Source of the DNA: JBBQZO01 sp038207625
GTDB taxonomy: Bacteria > Pseudomonadota > Gammaproteobacteria > Burkholderiales > Burkholderiaceae_D
Length of the DNA: 64,000 nucleotides
Direction: 5' to 3'
Assembly (NCBI GenBank): GCA_038207625.1
Contig: JBBQZO010000024.1
Span: forward strand, 35,265-99,264
Positions within the stretch are counted from its first letter, which is position 1; the number at the start of each line of letters is the position of its first letter. This document shows positions 54,695 to 62,610 of this stretch, piece by piece. The notes under the pieces are model-generated. The model had not been told where the DNA came from and searched no databases. It saw only the letters and a program-made list of their open reading frames with translations. A program made the translations under genes and the position numbers.

Positions 54695-56104
54695 TCACGG
54701 CTTGGAAGAGCGCGCCGGCGTCGCTTGCAGATAGCGGTCGAACACCATGCAGATATTGCGCACCAGCAGACGACCGCGCAACGTCACGCTGATCCAGTCG
54801 GCGCTCACGGTGAGCAAGCCATCCTGCTCCATCAGTGCCAGTTGTTCAAGCTCGCTGCGGAAATAGCTGGCAAAGGTGATCGGATAGGCTTGCTCGATCG
54901 ACGCGATCGACAGCTCGAAACTGCACATTAACATCTGGATGATACCGCGCCGCAGCGCATCGTCCATGTTCAGTTTAATGCCGCGCGCAATGGGCAGCTC
55001 GTTATTGTCGAGATGGTCGTAATAGGCTTCGAGCGTCTTCACGTTCTGGCTGTAGGTGGCGGCCACGGCGCTGATGGCCGACACGCCGCAGGAAATCAGG
55101 TCGGCCTTGGCGTGCGTCGAATAGCCCTGGAAATTGCGGTGCAGCCGGCCCTGGCTCTGGGCCACCGCCAGATCGTCGGTGGGACGGGCGAAGTGGTCCA
55201 TGCCGATGTACACATAGCCGGCCCCGCTCAGGCGCTTGATGCACAGCGCCAGCATGTCAAGCTTGCTCTCGACGCCGGGCAGCTCGTGCTCGGCGATCCG
55301 GCGTTGCGCCTTGAACTGCTGCGGCATGTGCGCGTAGTTGTAGATGGCGATGCGGTCGGGCGCGGCGCCGATCACCTTGGCCAGCGTCTGCGCCATCGTC
55401 ATCACGCTCTGGCGCGGCAAGCCGTAGATCAGGTCCACGCTGACCGAGCGAAAGCGCGCCGCTCGCGCCGCGTCGATGATGGCCAGCGTCTGCCGCTCGG
55501 ACTGGATCCGGTTGACCGCCTGCTGCACGTCGGCGTCGAAATCCTGCACGCCCAGGCTGATGCGATTGAATCCCTGCGAGCGCAGGCTGTGCACGCGCTC
55601 GGGCGAGATTGAGCGCGGATCGACTTCGATCGCGTATTCGCCCAGGTCGTCGGGCGCGAACTGAAACCAGCGGCGCAGATGGGTCATCAAATCGCCCAGT
55701 TGCGCGTCCGACAGGTAGGTCGGCGTGCCCCCGCCCATGTGCAACTGCTCGATCTGGTTCATACCGGCGAACAGCCGCCCCTGCATCTCGATCTCGCGTT
55801 TGAGGTAGCTGAGGTAGGTGACGGCCTTGTCATGGTCTTTGGTGACGAGCTTGTGGCAGGAGCAGAAGTGGCAGGCGCTGGCGCAAAACGGGATATGCAC
55901 GTACAGCGCCAGCGGATGGGCGCTGCCGCGCGTGCGCAGGCCGGCCACCGCCTGCAGGTAGTCGCGATAGCCGAACGATTCGGTGTAGTGTTCGACGGTC
56001 GGATACGAGGTGTAGCGCGGGCCGACTTGATTGAGCTTGCGCAGCAAGGCCGCGTCGAATTGAACTGACGGCACCACCGACACCGGAATTGCAGATACCA
56101 CCAT
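54695..56104 (-). CDS. hemN: Oxygen-independent coproporphyrinogen III dehydrogenase
   Basis: A 469-residue radical-SAM enzyme that decarboxylates coproporphyrinogen III without oxygen in haem synthesis. The cluster motif is PFCASACHFCSC, with Cys spaced CxxxCxxC. HMGGGTPTYLS and QDFDADVQQAVNRIQS are HemN-typical. Length matches E. coli HemN. ATG 56104 was chosen over a GTG three codons upstream. An FNR box (56191-56204) lies upstream with a -10 of TACACT, so it is expected to be induced at low oxygen along with the oxidase, which needs haem. Confidence 0.95.
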   Translation of the reverse strand: MVVSAIPVSVVPSVQFDAALLRKLNQVGPRYTSYPTVEHYTESFGYRDYLQAVAGLRTRGSAHPLALYVHIPFCASACHFCSCHKLVTKDHDKAVTYLSYLKREIEMQGRLFAGMNQIEQLHMGGGTPTYLSDAQLGDLMTHLRRWFQFAPDDLGEYAIEVDPRSISPERVHSLRSQGFNRISLGVQDFDADVQQAVNRIQSERQTLAIIDAARAARFRSVSVDLIYGLPRQSVMTMAQTLAKVIGAAPDRIAIYNYAHMPQQFKAQRRIAEHELPGVESKLDMLALCIKRLSGAGYVYIGMDHFARPTDDLAVAQSQGRLHRNFQGYSTHAKADLISCGVSAISAVAATYSQNVKTLEAYYDHLDNNELPIARGIKLNMDDALRRGIIQMLMCSFELSIASIEQAYPITFASYFRSELEQLALMEQDGLLTVSADWISVTLRGRLLVRNICMVFDRYLQATPARSSKP

Positions 56105-56190
56105 GTAGATCACTCCTGCTGGCGGTCATGCCGAGGTTCGAAACATGACCAGAATCGTTCGGAGTGTAGAGATGCGCTGTGACAATTACC

Positions 56191-56204
56191 TTGACCTACA
56201 TCAA
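56191..56204 (-). promoter_or_regulatory. FNR-type box of hemN
   Basis: TTGACCTACATCAA matches the FNR site at both half-sites except for one base. Placed at -41.5 it predicts a start near 56156; the minus-strand -10 TACACT (56163-56168) fits that spacing. Leader of about 52 bases. Confidence 0.82.
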
Positions 56205-56241
56205 AATCGCCCGAAAGCCCCGTGCCAGCAGCGCCCGGGCG

Positions 56242-58935
56242 CTACTTGGCCAGCCAGTCGGCCGCCGGCCCGTCGGCACCGGCGTCGTCCGCCACGCCCG
56301 TGCCGTCCAGCGCCAGGCGCAGCTGCATCGTATTGTCGCCCGGGGTGGGCGTGACGCCAAAGCCGAGCCCGCGCACCAGTTTCAGCACGCCCACATTCTC
56401 GGCCAGCGCCTCGCCGACAATGGCGCCGGTGGCGCGACTGCGGCAATAGGCGATCAGCGTATGCATCAGCAGCTTGCCCAAGCCCTGCCCTTTCAGGTCC
56501 GAGCGCACGATCACGGCGAACTCGGCCGTGCTGTTGTCCGGGTCGGCGATCGAGCGCGCCACGCCCAGCGTTTCCCAGCCGCCGTCGGCACCGGCGCGGC
56601 TGGCGATGAAGGCCATCTCGCGGTCGTAATCGATCTGGGTCAGGCGCGCCAGCTGGGACGGCTGCAATTCGCGCATCCGGCTGAAGGTGCGAAAGTGCAC
56701 ATCCTCCGGAGCGAGCGCCTTGAAAAAGCGCGCGTGGGCGGCGCCGTCCTCCGGCTTAACGGGGCGCACCACCAGTTGCTGGCCCTGCCACAGTAGGTGC
56801 TGCTCCAATTCCTGCGGATAGGGCCGGATCGCCAGCCGGTCGCGCTGCCGTGGGCCGGGCGCGCACAGGCGCACCCGCACATCCAGCGCCAGCACGTCGT
56901 CGCCATCGACGAGCAAGGGTTCAATGTCCAGTTCGATCACCTCGGCCAGGTCGGTGACCAGCTGCGACAGCGCGATCAGCGTGCGGCAGATCGCCTCGGC
57001 GTCGGACGCGCCGTGCTCGCGCTGGTCGGCCAGCAGCGCGCCGATGCGGGTGTGCGCCAGCATGTCGCGCGCCAGCACCGCGTTCAAGGGCGGCAGGCCG
57101 ACCACGGGTTCCTCGGCCTGCTCACCGGCCCCGCCCTGGCCGCACAGGATCACGGGGCCAAACAGCGGGTCGCTGCGCACGCTCAGCGTCAATGCGTGTC
57201 CCTGCGGGCGGCGCGCCATCGCCTGCACGCAAAATCCCTGCAAGCTTGCACCGGGCAACAACTGCTCCACGCGCGCATGCATCGCCTGCGCTTGCGCGCG
57301 CACCGCCTCGGGCGAGTCCAGGTCCAGCACCACCCCGCCCAGATCGAAGCGATGCGCCACATTCGGCGCGAGGATCTTCAACGCCACCGGAAAGCCGATC
57401 TGGCGCGCGCAGTCGACCGCCGCCTCGACTGAGGCGGCGGTATGACTGAGCACGGCCGGGATGCCATAGCTGGCCAACAAGTTCTTCGCCTCCGGCTCGG
57501 ACAAGCTGGTGCGCCCTTCGGCCAACGCCGCACGCACCAGCGCCAGCGCGCGCGCGCGCTCGGGCAGGAACTCGCCCGGCGGCGATGGCGGCACCTGCAT
57601 CAGCAAGTGCTGATTACGGTGATACTGAACGATCTGCATGAAGCCACGCACCGCCTTTTCGGGCGTGTCGTAGCTGGCGATGCCCGCTTGCGAGAACCGC
57701 GCGCGCGCCTGCATCACCGCGTCACCGCCCAGCCAGCAGGCCAGCACATTGCCGCTGCTCGCCCGCGCCATCTGCGCCAGCGCGTGGGCGATGGCGGTGC
57801 TGTCGGCCAAGGCGCTGGGCGCGTGGATCAGCAGCACGGCGTCGCAACCGGGGTCGCGCTGCAGCGCCTCGAGCGCGGCCAGGTAATGCTGCGGCGGTGC
57901 TGCCACGCCGATTTCGACCGGGTTGCGCTGTCCCCAGCTACTTGCCAGCAGCGCGTCGAGCGCCTCGATGGTGGCCGGCGCCAGGCCCGCCAGCGTGCCG
58001 CCGGCGTCATGCAAGGCATCGACGGCCATCAGCGCGGGACCGGCGCCGTTACTGAGGATTACCAGGCGTTCGCCGGCCATCGCACGCGCGTTGGTCAGCG
58101 TCTCGACGGCGCCGAACAGGTCGTCGCTGCCCGACACGCGCAGCATACCGGCACGCCGGATTGCGGCATCGATGGCGGCGTCGGCCAGGCCTGGGCCAGC
58201 ACGCCCGGCGCGCAGCACCAAGGTGGGTTTACTGCGCGCGGCCGCGCGCGCAGCCGACATGAATTTGCGCGCATGGCGCAGGTCCTCCACGTACAGCAAG
58301 ATCGCGCGCGTGTCGGCATCGCTGGCCAGATAGTCGAGCACGTCGCCCACGTCGACGTCGGCGCACTCACCGAGTGCGATGAATTTGGAAAAGCCGATGC
58401 CGCGCGAACTGGCCCAGTCCAGCAACCCGCTGGCCAGCGCGCCCGACTGCGACACAAAGGCGACCTGGCCGGCGCGCGCATCGGTGTGCGCAAAACCCGC
58501 GTTCAGGCCCAGCGCCGGCACCAGCAAGCCCACGCTGTCGGGGCCGAGAATGCGCATCAAGTATGGTTTGGCCGCGTCCAGCATCGCCTGGCGCAGGCTG
58601 CGTCCGTCGCCGCCCTCGGCGTCCAGACCGGAACTGAGCACGATCGCGGCGCGGTTGCCCTTGGCACCCAATTCGCTGATGATGTTGGGGATACTCGCCG
58701 CCGGCGTGCAGATCAGCGCCAGCTCCGGCGCGATCGGCAGGCTGGCCACGCTGCGGTAGGTATCGTAGCCAGCCAGCGTCGTGTATTTCGGATTGACGGG
58801 CAGGATGGTCCCCTTGTAGCGCCCTTCGCTCAGATTGCGCATGGCGATCGCGCCGATGCCTTGCGGCTTGTCGGACGCGCCGATCAGCGCCACCGATTGC
58901 GGATTGAACAGGTGCTGCAGGTTCCTGATGCTCAT
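56242..58935 (-). CDS. Acyl-CoA synthetase (NDP-forming)/GNAT acetyltransferase fusion
   Basis: An 897-residue protein of the PatZ/YfiQ type. The CoA-binding domain starts at residue 5 (LFNPQSVALIGASDKPQGIG), the succinyl-CoA-ligase-like and ATP-grasp domains occupy about 150-690 (VALKILAPNVAHRFDLGGVVLDL is the ATP-grasp start), and a GNAT domain follows at about 730-870 (VIVRSDLKGQGLGKLLMHTLIAYC with the acetyl-CoA loop). Such proteins acetylate lysines of enzymes such as acetyl-CoA synthetase. ATG 58935 follows GAGGACACC. The upstream open frame is an artefact of the NnrS gene's opposite frame. The substrate and regulatory role are not shown. Confidence 0.9.
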   Translation of the reverse strand: MSIRNLQHLFNPQSVALIGASDKPQGIGAIAMRNLSEGRYKGTILPVNPKYTTLAGYDTYRSVASLPIAPELALICTPAASIPNIISELGAKGNRAAIVLSSGLDAEGGDGRSLRQAMLDAAKPYLMRILGPDSVGLLVPALGLNAGFAHTDARAGQVAFVSQSGALASGLLDWASSRGIGFSKFIALGECADVDVGDVLDYLASDADTRAILLYVEDLRHARKFMSAARAAARSKPTLVLRAGRAGPGLADAAIDAAIRRAGMLRVSGSDDLFGAVETLTNARAMAGERLVILSNGAGPALMAVDALHDAGGTLAGLAPATIEALDALLASSWGQRNPVEIGVAAPPQHYLAALEALQRDPGCDAVLLIHAPSALADSTAIAHALAQMARASSGNVLACWLGGDAVMQARARFSQAGIASYDTPEKAVRGFMQIVQYHRNQHLLMQVPPSPPGEFLPERARALALVRAALAEGRTSLSEPEAKNLLASYGIPAVLSHTAASVEAAVDCARQIGFPVALKILAPNVAHRFDLGGVVLDLDSPEAVRAQAQAMHARVEQLLPGASLQGFCVQAMARRPQGHALTLSVRSDPLFGPVILCGQGGAGEQAEEPVVGLPPLNAVLARDMLAHTRIGALLADQREHGASDAEAICRTLIALSQLVTDLAEVIELDIEPLLVDGDDVLALDVRVRLCAPGPRQRDRLAIRPYPQELEQHLLWQGQQLVVRPVKPEDGAAHARFFKALAPEDVHFRTFSRMRELQPSQLARLTQIDYDREMAFIASRAGADGGWETLGVARSIADPDNSTAEFAVIVRSDLKGQGLGKLLMHTLIAYCRSRATGAIVGEALAENVGVLKLVRGLGFGVTPTPGDNTMQLRLALDGTGVADDAGADGPAADWLAK

Positions 58936-59048
58936 GCGGTGTCCTCGATGGCGGCGCGGCGGCCCTGACCGAATCGAGCGCGCCGCAACCCACGCGCCGC
59001 GCCCGATCACATTCAACACCGAAGGATAGCGCGCTTTGGCGCGCCCGC

Positions 59049-60251
59049 CTAACCTTCGCGACCGTCGATGCGCACGCGCAGCAAATACGGTCCGTATACC
59101 ACAACGAATACCAGGAACGCCAGCGACCAGCACAAGGTGGCGGCGATCAGCGCGCCGCTGTGCATGCCTGGCGCGAGCAGCGCGGCGCACACGCGCGCCA
59201 GCGCACCGGCCTGTATCAGCAGGAAGATCGCCACTTCGGCGCGCCCCGCCGCCAGCATGCGCCCCGTGTGGCCCAGCGTGGTGCGGGTCATCATGCCCAG
59301 AATCAGGCCGGCCATCGACCCCACCGTCAAGGCATGAAAAGCGGCGCTCGGGCTCACCAGATGCAAGGCCGCCAGTGCGATCAACACGAAACCGATCGGT
59401 ATCCAGCCATACGACAGATGCAAGATCCACAGCAGCGGCACGCGCACGGTCCGATGCGGCTTCCACCCGGCCAGGCGCAGCATGGTCGCGCAGGCCGCCG
59501 CCAGCGCCAGCGCCGCCACGGCGGGTCCCGGCACGCCAGCGATCCATGCCAGACTGGCGCCGGCCATCAGCGCCAGTGCGATCACATCGCGCTTCGGATG
59601 CACGATCGGTTTGGTGCCCGGTGCGCCGTTGGTGGTAAACATGGGAATCACGCGCGCCCCGATCACCGACTCGATCACCACCACCACCAGGATCGCGGCC
59701 TGGATCGGCAGCGCCGGCGCAACGTTGACCAGGCCCAGCACGGCCGCGTGAAACACCCCATTGGCCAGCGTCAGCAGACCAAGCAGCACGATCAAGAACA
59801 TATTGCGCTGGTTGCCCGACTGCTTGAGCACCTGGTACATCGGCCACGCGGCCAGCGGCAGGAACAACATGTCGACGCAGGCGGCCAGCCAGGGCGGCGC
59901 GCTGAGCATCGCAATCCGCCCGGCCAACCACAGTCCCGCCAGCGCGGCCAGATGGCCCTTGCGCGGGGTCCACAGGCCGGTCCAGTTGCGCCCGGCCGTG
60001 AACATGAACCCGATGATGACGGCGATGGCCATGCCAAAGATCATTTCATGCATGTGCCAGTTGATACCGACATGCGGCCAGCCCGGCAGCAAGCCGTAAA
60101 ACCGCGCGACCCACAGGGGCACGCTGAGCGCGGCGAACAGCGCCGCCAGCAGGTAGAACGGGCGAAAGCCCAAAGCCCACAGCGGGTGGGCGCCACGCCA
60201 GAGCGCGCTATGCTGGGGCGTATCGGGTTCGTCTATCGTCAGCAGGCTCAT
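59049..60251 (-). CDS. nnrS: NnrS family multi-haem-type membrane protein
   Basis: A 400-residue protein with about twelve membrane helices. It begins HPLWALGFRPFYLLAALFAAL, the classic NnrS start, and has MHEMIFGMAIAVIIGFMFTAGRNWTG and NGAPGTKPIVHP, including conserved His, then GLILGMMTRTTLGHTGRML. NnrS proteins help bacteria withstand nitric oxide and are regulated by NO-responsive Crp/Fnr proteins. ATG 60251 was chosen; the extension upstream is not used. An FNR-type box at 60430-60443 is about 180 bases upstream. Confidence 0.92.
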   Translation of the reverse strand: MSLLTIDEPDTPQHSALWRGAHPLWALGFRPFYLLAALFAALSVPLWVARFYGLLPGWPHVGINWHMHEMIFGMAIAVIIGFMFTAGRNWTGLWTPRKGHLAALAGLWLAGRIAMLSAPPWLAACVDMLFLPLAAWPMYQVLKQSGNQRNMFLIVLLGLLTLANGVFHAAVLGLVNVAPALPIQAAILVVVVIESVIGARVIPMFTTNGAPGTKPIVHPKRDVIALALMAGASLAWIAGVPGPAVAALALAAACATMLRLAGWKPHRTVRVPLLWILHLSYGWIPIGFVLIALAALHLVSPSAAFHALTVGSMAGLILGMMTRTTLGHTGRMLAAGRAEVAIFLLIQAGALARVCAALLAPGMHSGALIAATLCWSLAFLVFVVVYGPYLLRVRIDGREG

Positions 60252-60602
60252 GGTGGACTCGCTAGTTAAAGGTGTATGCAACATACTACTTTTAATTGGC
60301 GCGCTTTGCAATCCCGCATATGGCTGCCGCGCGCGGGATTGCCGCCGCCAATTCGCCCTACCGCGAGGACGCGTAGCGGGTCCAGCAGGCAGCTAGGTCA
60401 AGCTATCGCGCCTGGCGTCGCTAGACAATTTGATATGCATCAAGTTTCCCAAAATTAAACTGGGCTAGCACCATGCGCCGCTGGACTGGCCTTGCCGGCT
60501 GGCATACGCTGGCACCACATGACGCTGGAACTAGGCGCGCCGATGCGCGCCAGCTACGAAGGCCGGCGTCGCAACGCACAATCGACTGAAAAGGACCTGG
60601 AC
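60252..60602. other. 351-base region between NnrS and usp genes
   Basis: The two genes are divergent, and the FNR-type box at 60430-60443 lies near the middle. For usp, TAGCAC (60466-60471) lies in -10 position if the box is at -41.5. For nnrS the nearest candidate is GATAGC on the minus strand (60402-60407), a poorer fit. Nothing else recognised. Confidence 0.6.
60430..60443. promoter_or_regulatory. FNR-type box between nnrS and usp
   Basis: TTGATATGCATCAA is a perfect FNR site. It is spaced to act as class II activator of the usp gene (start near 60478). It could also serve nnrS in the other direction. Regulators of the Dnr/Nnr type recognise the same motif, so NO response is also possible. 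Confidence 0.85.
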
Positions 60603-61442
60603 ATGGAGTACAAGACCATTCTCGTGCATGCCGATAAATCCCGCCATGCCGCCGAACGATTTCAGATCGCCGCGCAAATCGCGCTGCTGTCGAACGCCCA
60701 TCTGATCGGTGCGGCCATGACGGGCCTGTCCGCCTACACCCACCGCGTCAGCGTGGTCGGCGCCGAGGCGTCCGGCCTGGCGTTCGAACTGGACCTGCTG
60801 CAAAAGCGCGCCGAGAGCGCGCTGCAGGAATTCGAGCAGCGCGTCCAGGGCATCGGCGTGCACAGCATCGAGGCGCGCCTGATCAACGACGAAGCGGGCG
60901 ATGGCATGAGCAAGCAGGCGCGTTACTGCGACCTGCTGGTAATCGGCCAGACCGACCCGGACGAAATGTCGCCGGCGGTGCTGCCCGACTTTCCCGAATA
61001 CGTGGTGCTCCATTCCGGCCGGCCGGTACTGATCGTGCCGTACATGGGCCACTTCAAGAGCGTCGGCAGCAAGGTCCTGATCGCCTGGGACGGCAGTCTG
61101 GAAGCGACCCGCGCCGTCACCAGCGCGATCCCGCTGCTGCAGCGCGCCAGTCTGGTCACGGTGGCCGTGTTCAATGCGGCCTCGCACCGCCAGACCCGTG
61201 GCGAGCAGGTCGGCGCCGATATCGCACTGTATCTGGCGCGCCACAACGTGCGCGTCGAGGTGGCGCCGCAAACGACCGACATCGACGTGGGCAACGCGCT
61301 GCTGTCGCTGGCCGCCGACAGCGACGCCGACCTGATCGTCATGGGCGGCTACGGCCATTCGCGCCTGCGCGAAATCCTGCTCGGCGGCGTGACCCGCACG
61401 GTGCTCAAGACGATGACGGTGCCGGTCTGGATGTGCCACTGA
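60603..61442 (+). CDS. Universal stress protein with tandem UspA domains
   Basis: A 279-residue cytoplasmic protein with two Usp domains (about residues 1-140 and 150-279). The C-terminal domain has the ATP-binding motif GGYGHSRLREILLGGVT, so it probably binds ATP. The N-terminal domain lacks it. Tandem Usp proteins of this type are often under FNR-like control and help cells survive low oxygen. A FNR box lies upstream. ATG 60603 was chosen; the upstream open frame is not used. Confidence 0.92.
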   Translation: MEYKTILVHADKSRHAAERFQIAAQIALLSNAHLIGAAMTGLSAYTHRVSVVGAEASGLAFELDLLQKRAESALQEFEQRVQGIGVHSIEARLINDEAGDGMSKQARYCDLLVIGQTDPDEMSPAVLPDFPEYVVLHSGRPVLIVPYMGHFKSVGSKVLIAWDGSLEATRAVTSAIPLLQRASLVTVAVFNAASHRQTRGEQVGADIALYLARHNVRVEVAPQTTDIDVGNALLSLAADSDADLIVMGGYGHSRLREILLGGVTRTVLKTMTVPVWMCH

Positions 61443-61483
61443 GCGGGCGCGCCAACGACTATTTTTCAGAACATGGGGACACT

Positions 61484-61753
61484 ATGCAAATCGAAGTATT
61501 GAAAGTACACGGCATCAACGGCGAAGGCTGCGCCGACACGATCACCCAGGCGCTCGAAGCGCTCGACGGCGTGCGCGAAGTGCGCGTCTCGCTCGCCAGC
61601 AAGCACGCCCGGGTCGAGTTTGACGAGCAAACGGTCAGCTCGGACCAGATCCACGCCGCGCTGACGCAAGCGGGCTACCGCGCCGAGACCGATCAAGCGT
61701 CGGCCTTTACGCGCGGTTGCGGCGGCTGCGCCGTCTGCTCCTGCAGCGCCTGA
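61484..61753 (+). CDS. Degenerate HMA-domain protein with Cys-rich tail
   Basis: An 89-residue protein. Residues 1-65 form an HMA-like ferredoxin fold, but the metal loop reads GINGEGC: the first Cys of the CxxC pair is missing and only one remains. The C-terminal 20 residues add CGGCAVCSC, four Cys close together. Metal binding may thus have moved to the tail. It follows the usp gene after 41 bases on the same strand. Its ATG has a GGGGAC ribosome site. A hairpin follows at 61761-61779. Confidence 0.82.
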   Translation: MQIEVLKVHGINGEGCADTITQALEALDGVREVRVSLASKHARVEFDEQTVSSDQIHAALTQAGYRAETDQASAFTRGCGGCAVCSCSA

Positions 61754-61760
61754 CGCCACA

Positions 61761-61779
61761 CGGCCCCGCAGCGGGGCCG
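61761..61779. terminator. GC-rich hairpin after the HMA gene
   Basis: CGGCCCC and GGGGCCG form a 7-base perfect stem with a 5-base loop, 8 bases past the HMA stop. There is no T tract, so it is a weak terminator candidate. Confidence 0.4.
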
Positions 61780-61907
61780 CTCCTTGCGCTGTGCAGTTGG
61801 CAGCGCTCCCCTGTCGCACAGTCCCAGCGCGCCGCGCGCCCGCCCGGCGCTTTTTTGCCTTCCGACGCCAATTGACGTTCCGGCGTGGTTGGGTGTTCCG
61901 GCGCCGT

Positions 61908-62585
61908 TTAGCGTTCGGTCGCGCCGTTTTGCAGACGCTGCTCGACGGCGAACACGGCCGCCTGCACCCGGCTGCTCAGCTTGAGTTTCTTCAGCACGTT
62001 CTGGACGTGAATCTTGACGGTGCTCTCGGCCAGGTCGAGCGTGCGCGCGATGGTCTTGTTGCTCTCGCCGCGCGCCAGGCAGGCGATGATGTCTTTTTCA
62101 CGCGGCGTCAGCTTGTCGAGCTCGGAGACGCGCTCGGTGCGCGCCACACCGCCTTGCAGCTGAGCGACCAGCTTGCCCGTCATCGCCTCGGCCACCACGG
62201 TTTCGCCGGCCGCGGCGCGGCGGATCGCGCGCACCAGATAGTCGGCCTCGATGTTCTTGATCAGGTAACCGCAGGCGCCGGCCTTGAGCGCGGTGGTCAG
62301 GTCGTCCGCATCCTCGGACACCGTCAGCATCACGATGGCCGTCTCGGGGCAATCCTGCAGCATCAGTTGCAGCGTCTCGACGCCGGACATGCCAGGCATG
62401 TTCAGGTCCAGCAGCACCACGTCGGGGCGCAGTTGCTGGACCCGCTTGATGCCTTCGACGCCGTCGGCTGCCTCGCCGACGACGACAAATTCGGTATGCC
62501 GTTGCAGCAGCGAGCGTATGCCGCTGCGAAACAAGGTGTGATCGTCAACCAGCAACACGCTGATCGGCTTGGCTGGGTTGTCCAT
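61908..62585 (-). CDS. NarL/FixJ family response regulator
   Basis: A 225-residue regulator. Receiver domain: VDDHTLFRSGIR at the start, phosphoacceptor Asp in VVLLDLNMPGMSG (about residue 58), Lys in YLIKNIEAD. C-terminal LuxR helix-turn-helix: LTPREKDIIACLARGESNKTIARTLDLAESTVKIHVQNVLKKL. This matches NarL, the nitrate/nitrite response regulator. It lies 25 bases after the sensor kinase gene, which it should partner. Targets may include nitrate respiration genes, which are not in this window. Confidence 0.93.
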   Translation of the reverse strand: MDNPAKPISVLLVDDHTLFRSGIRSLLQRHTEFVVVGEAADGVEGIKRVQQLRPDVVLLDLNMPGMSGVETLQLMLQDCPETAIVMLTVSEDADDLTTALKAGACGYLIKNIEADYLVRAIRRAAAGETVVAEAMTGKLVAQLQGGVARTERVSELDKLTPREKDIIACLARGESNKTIARTLDLAESTVKIHVQNVLKKLKLSSRVQAAVFAVEQRLQNGATER

Positions 62586-62610
62586 GCAAACTCCGTTTTA
62601 TTTTGTTGAA

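Noticed and set aside
56242..59973. 1243-codon reading of the CoA-synthetase/GNAT gene starting at 59973
   Set aside because: The N-terminal extension overlaps NnrS and has no domain content. ATG 58935 has a ribosome site and starts the CoA-binding domain.
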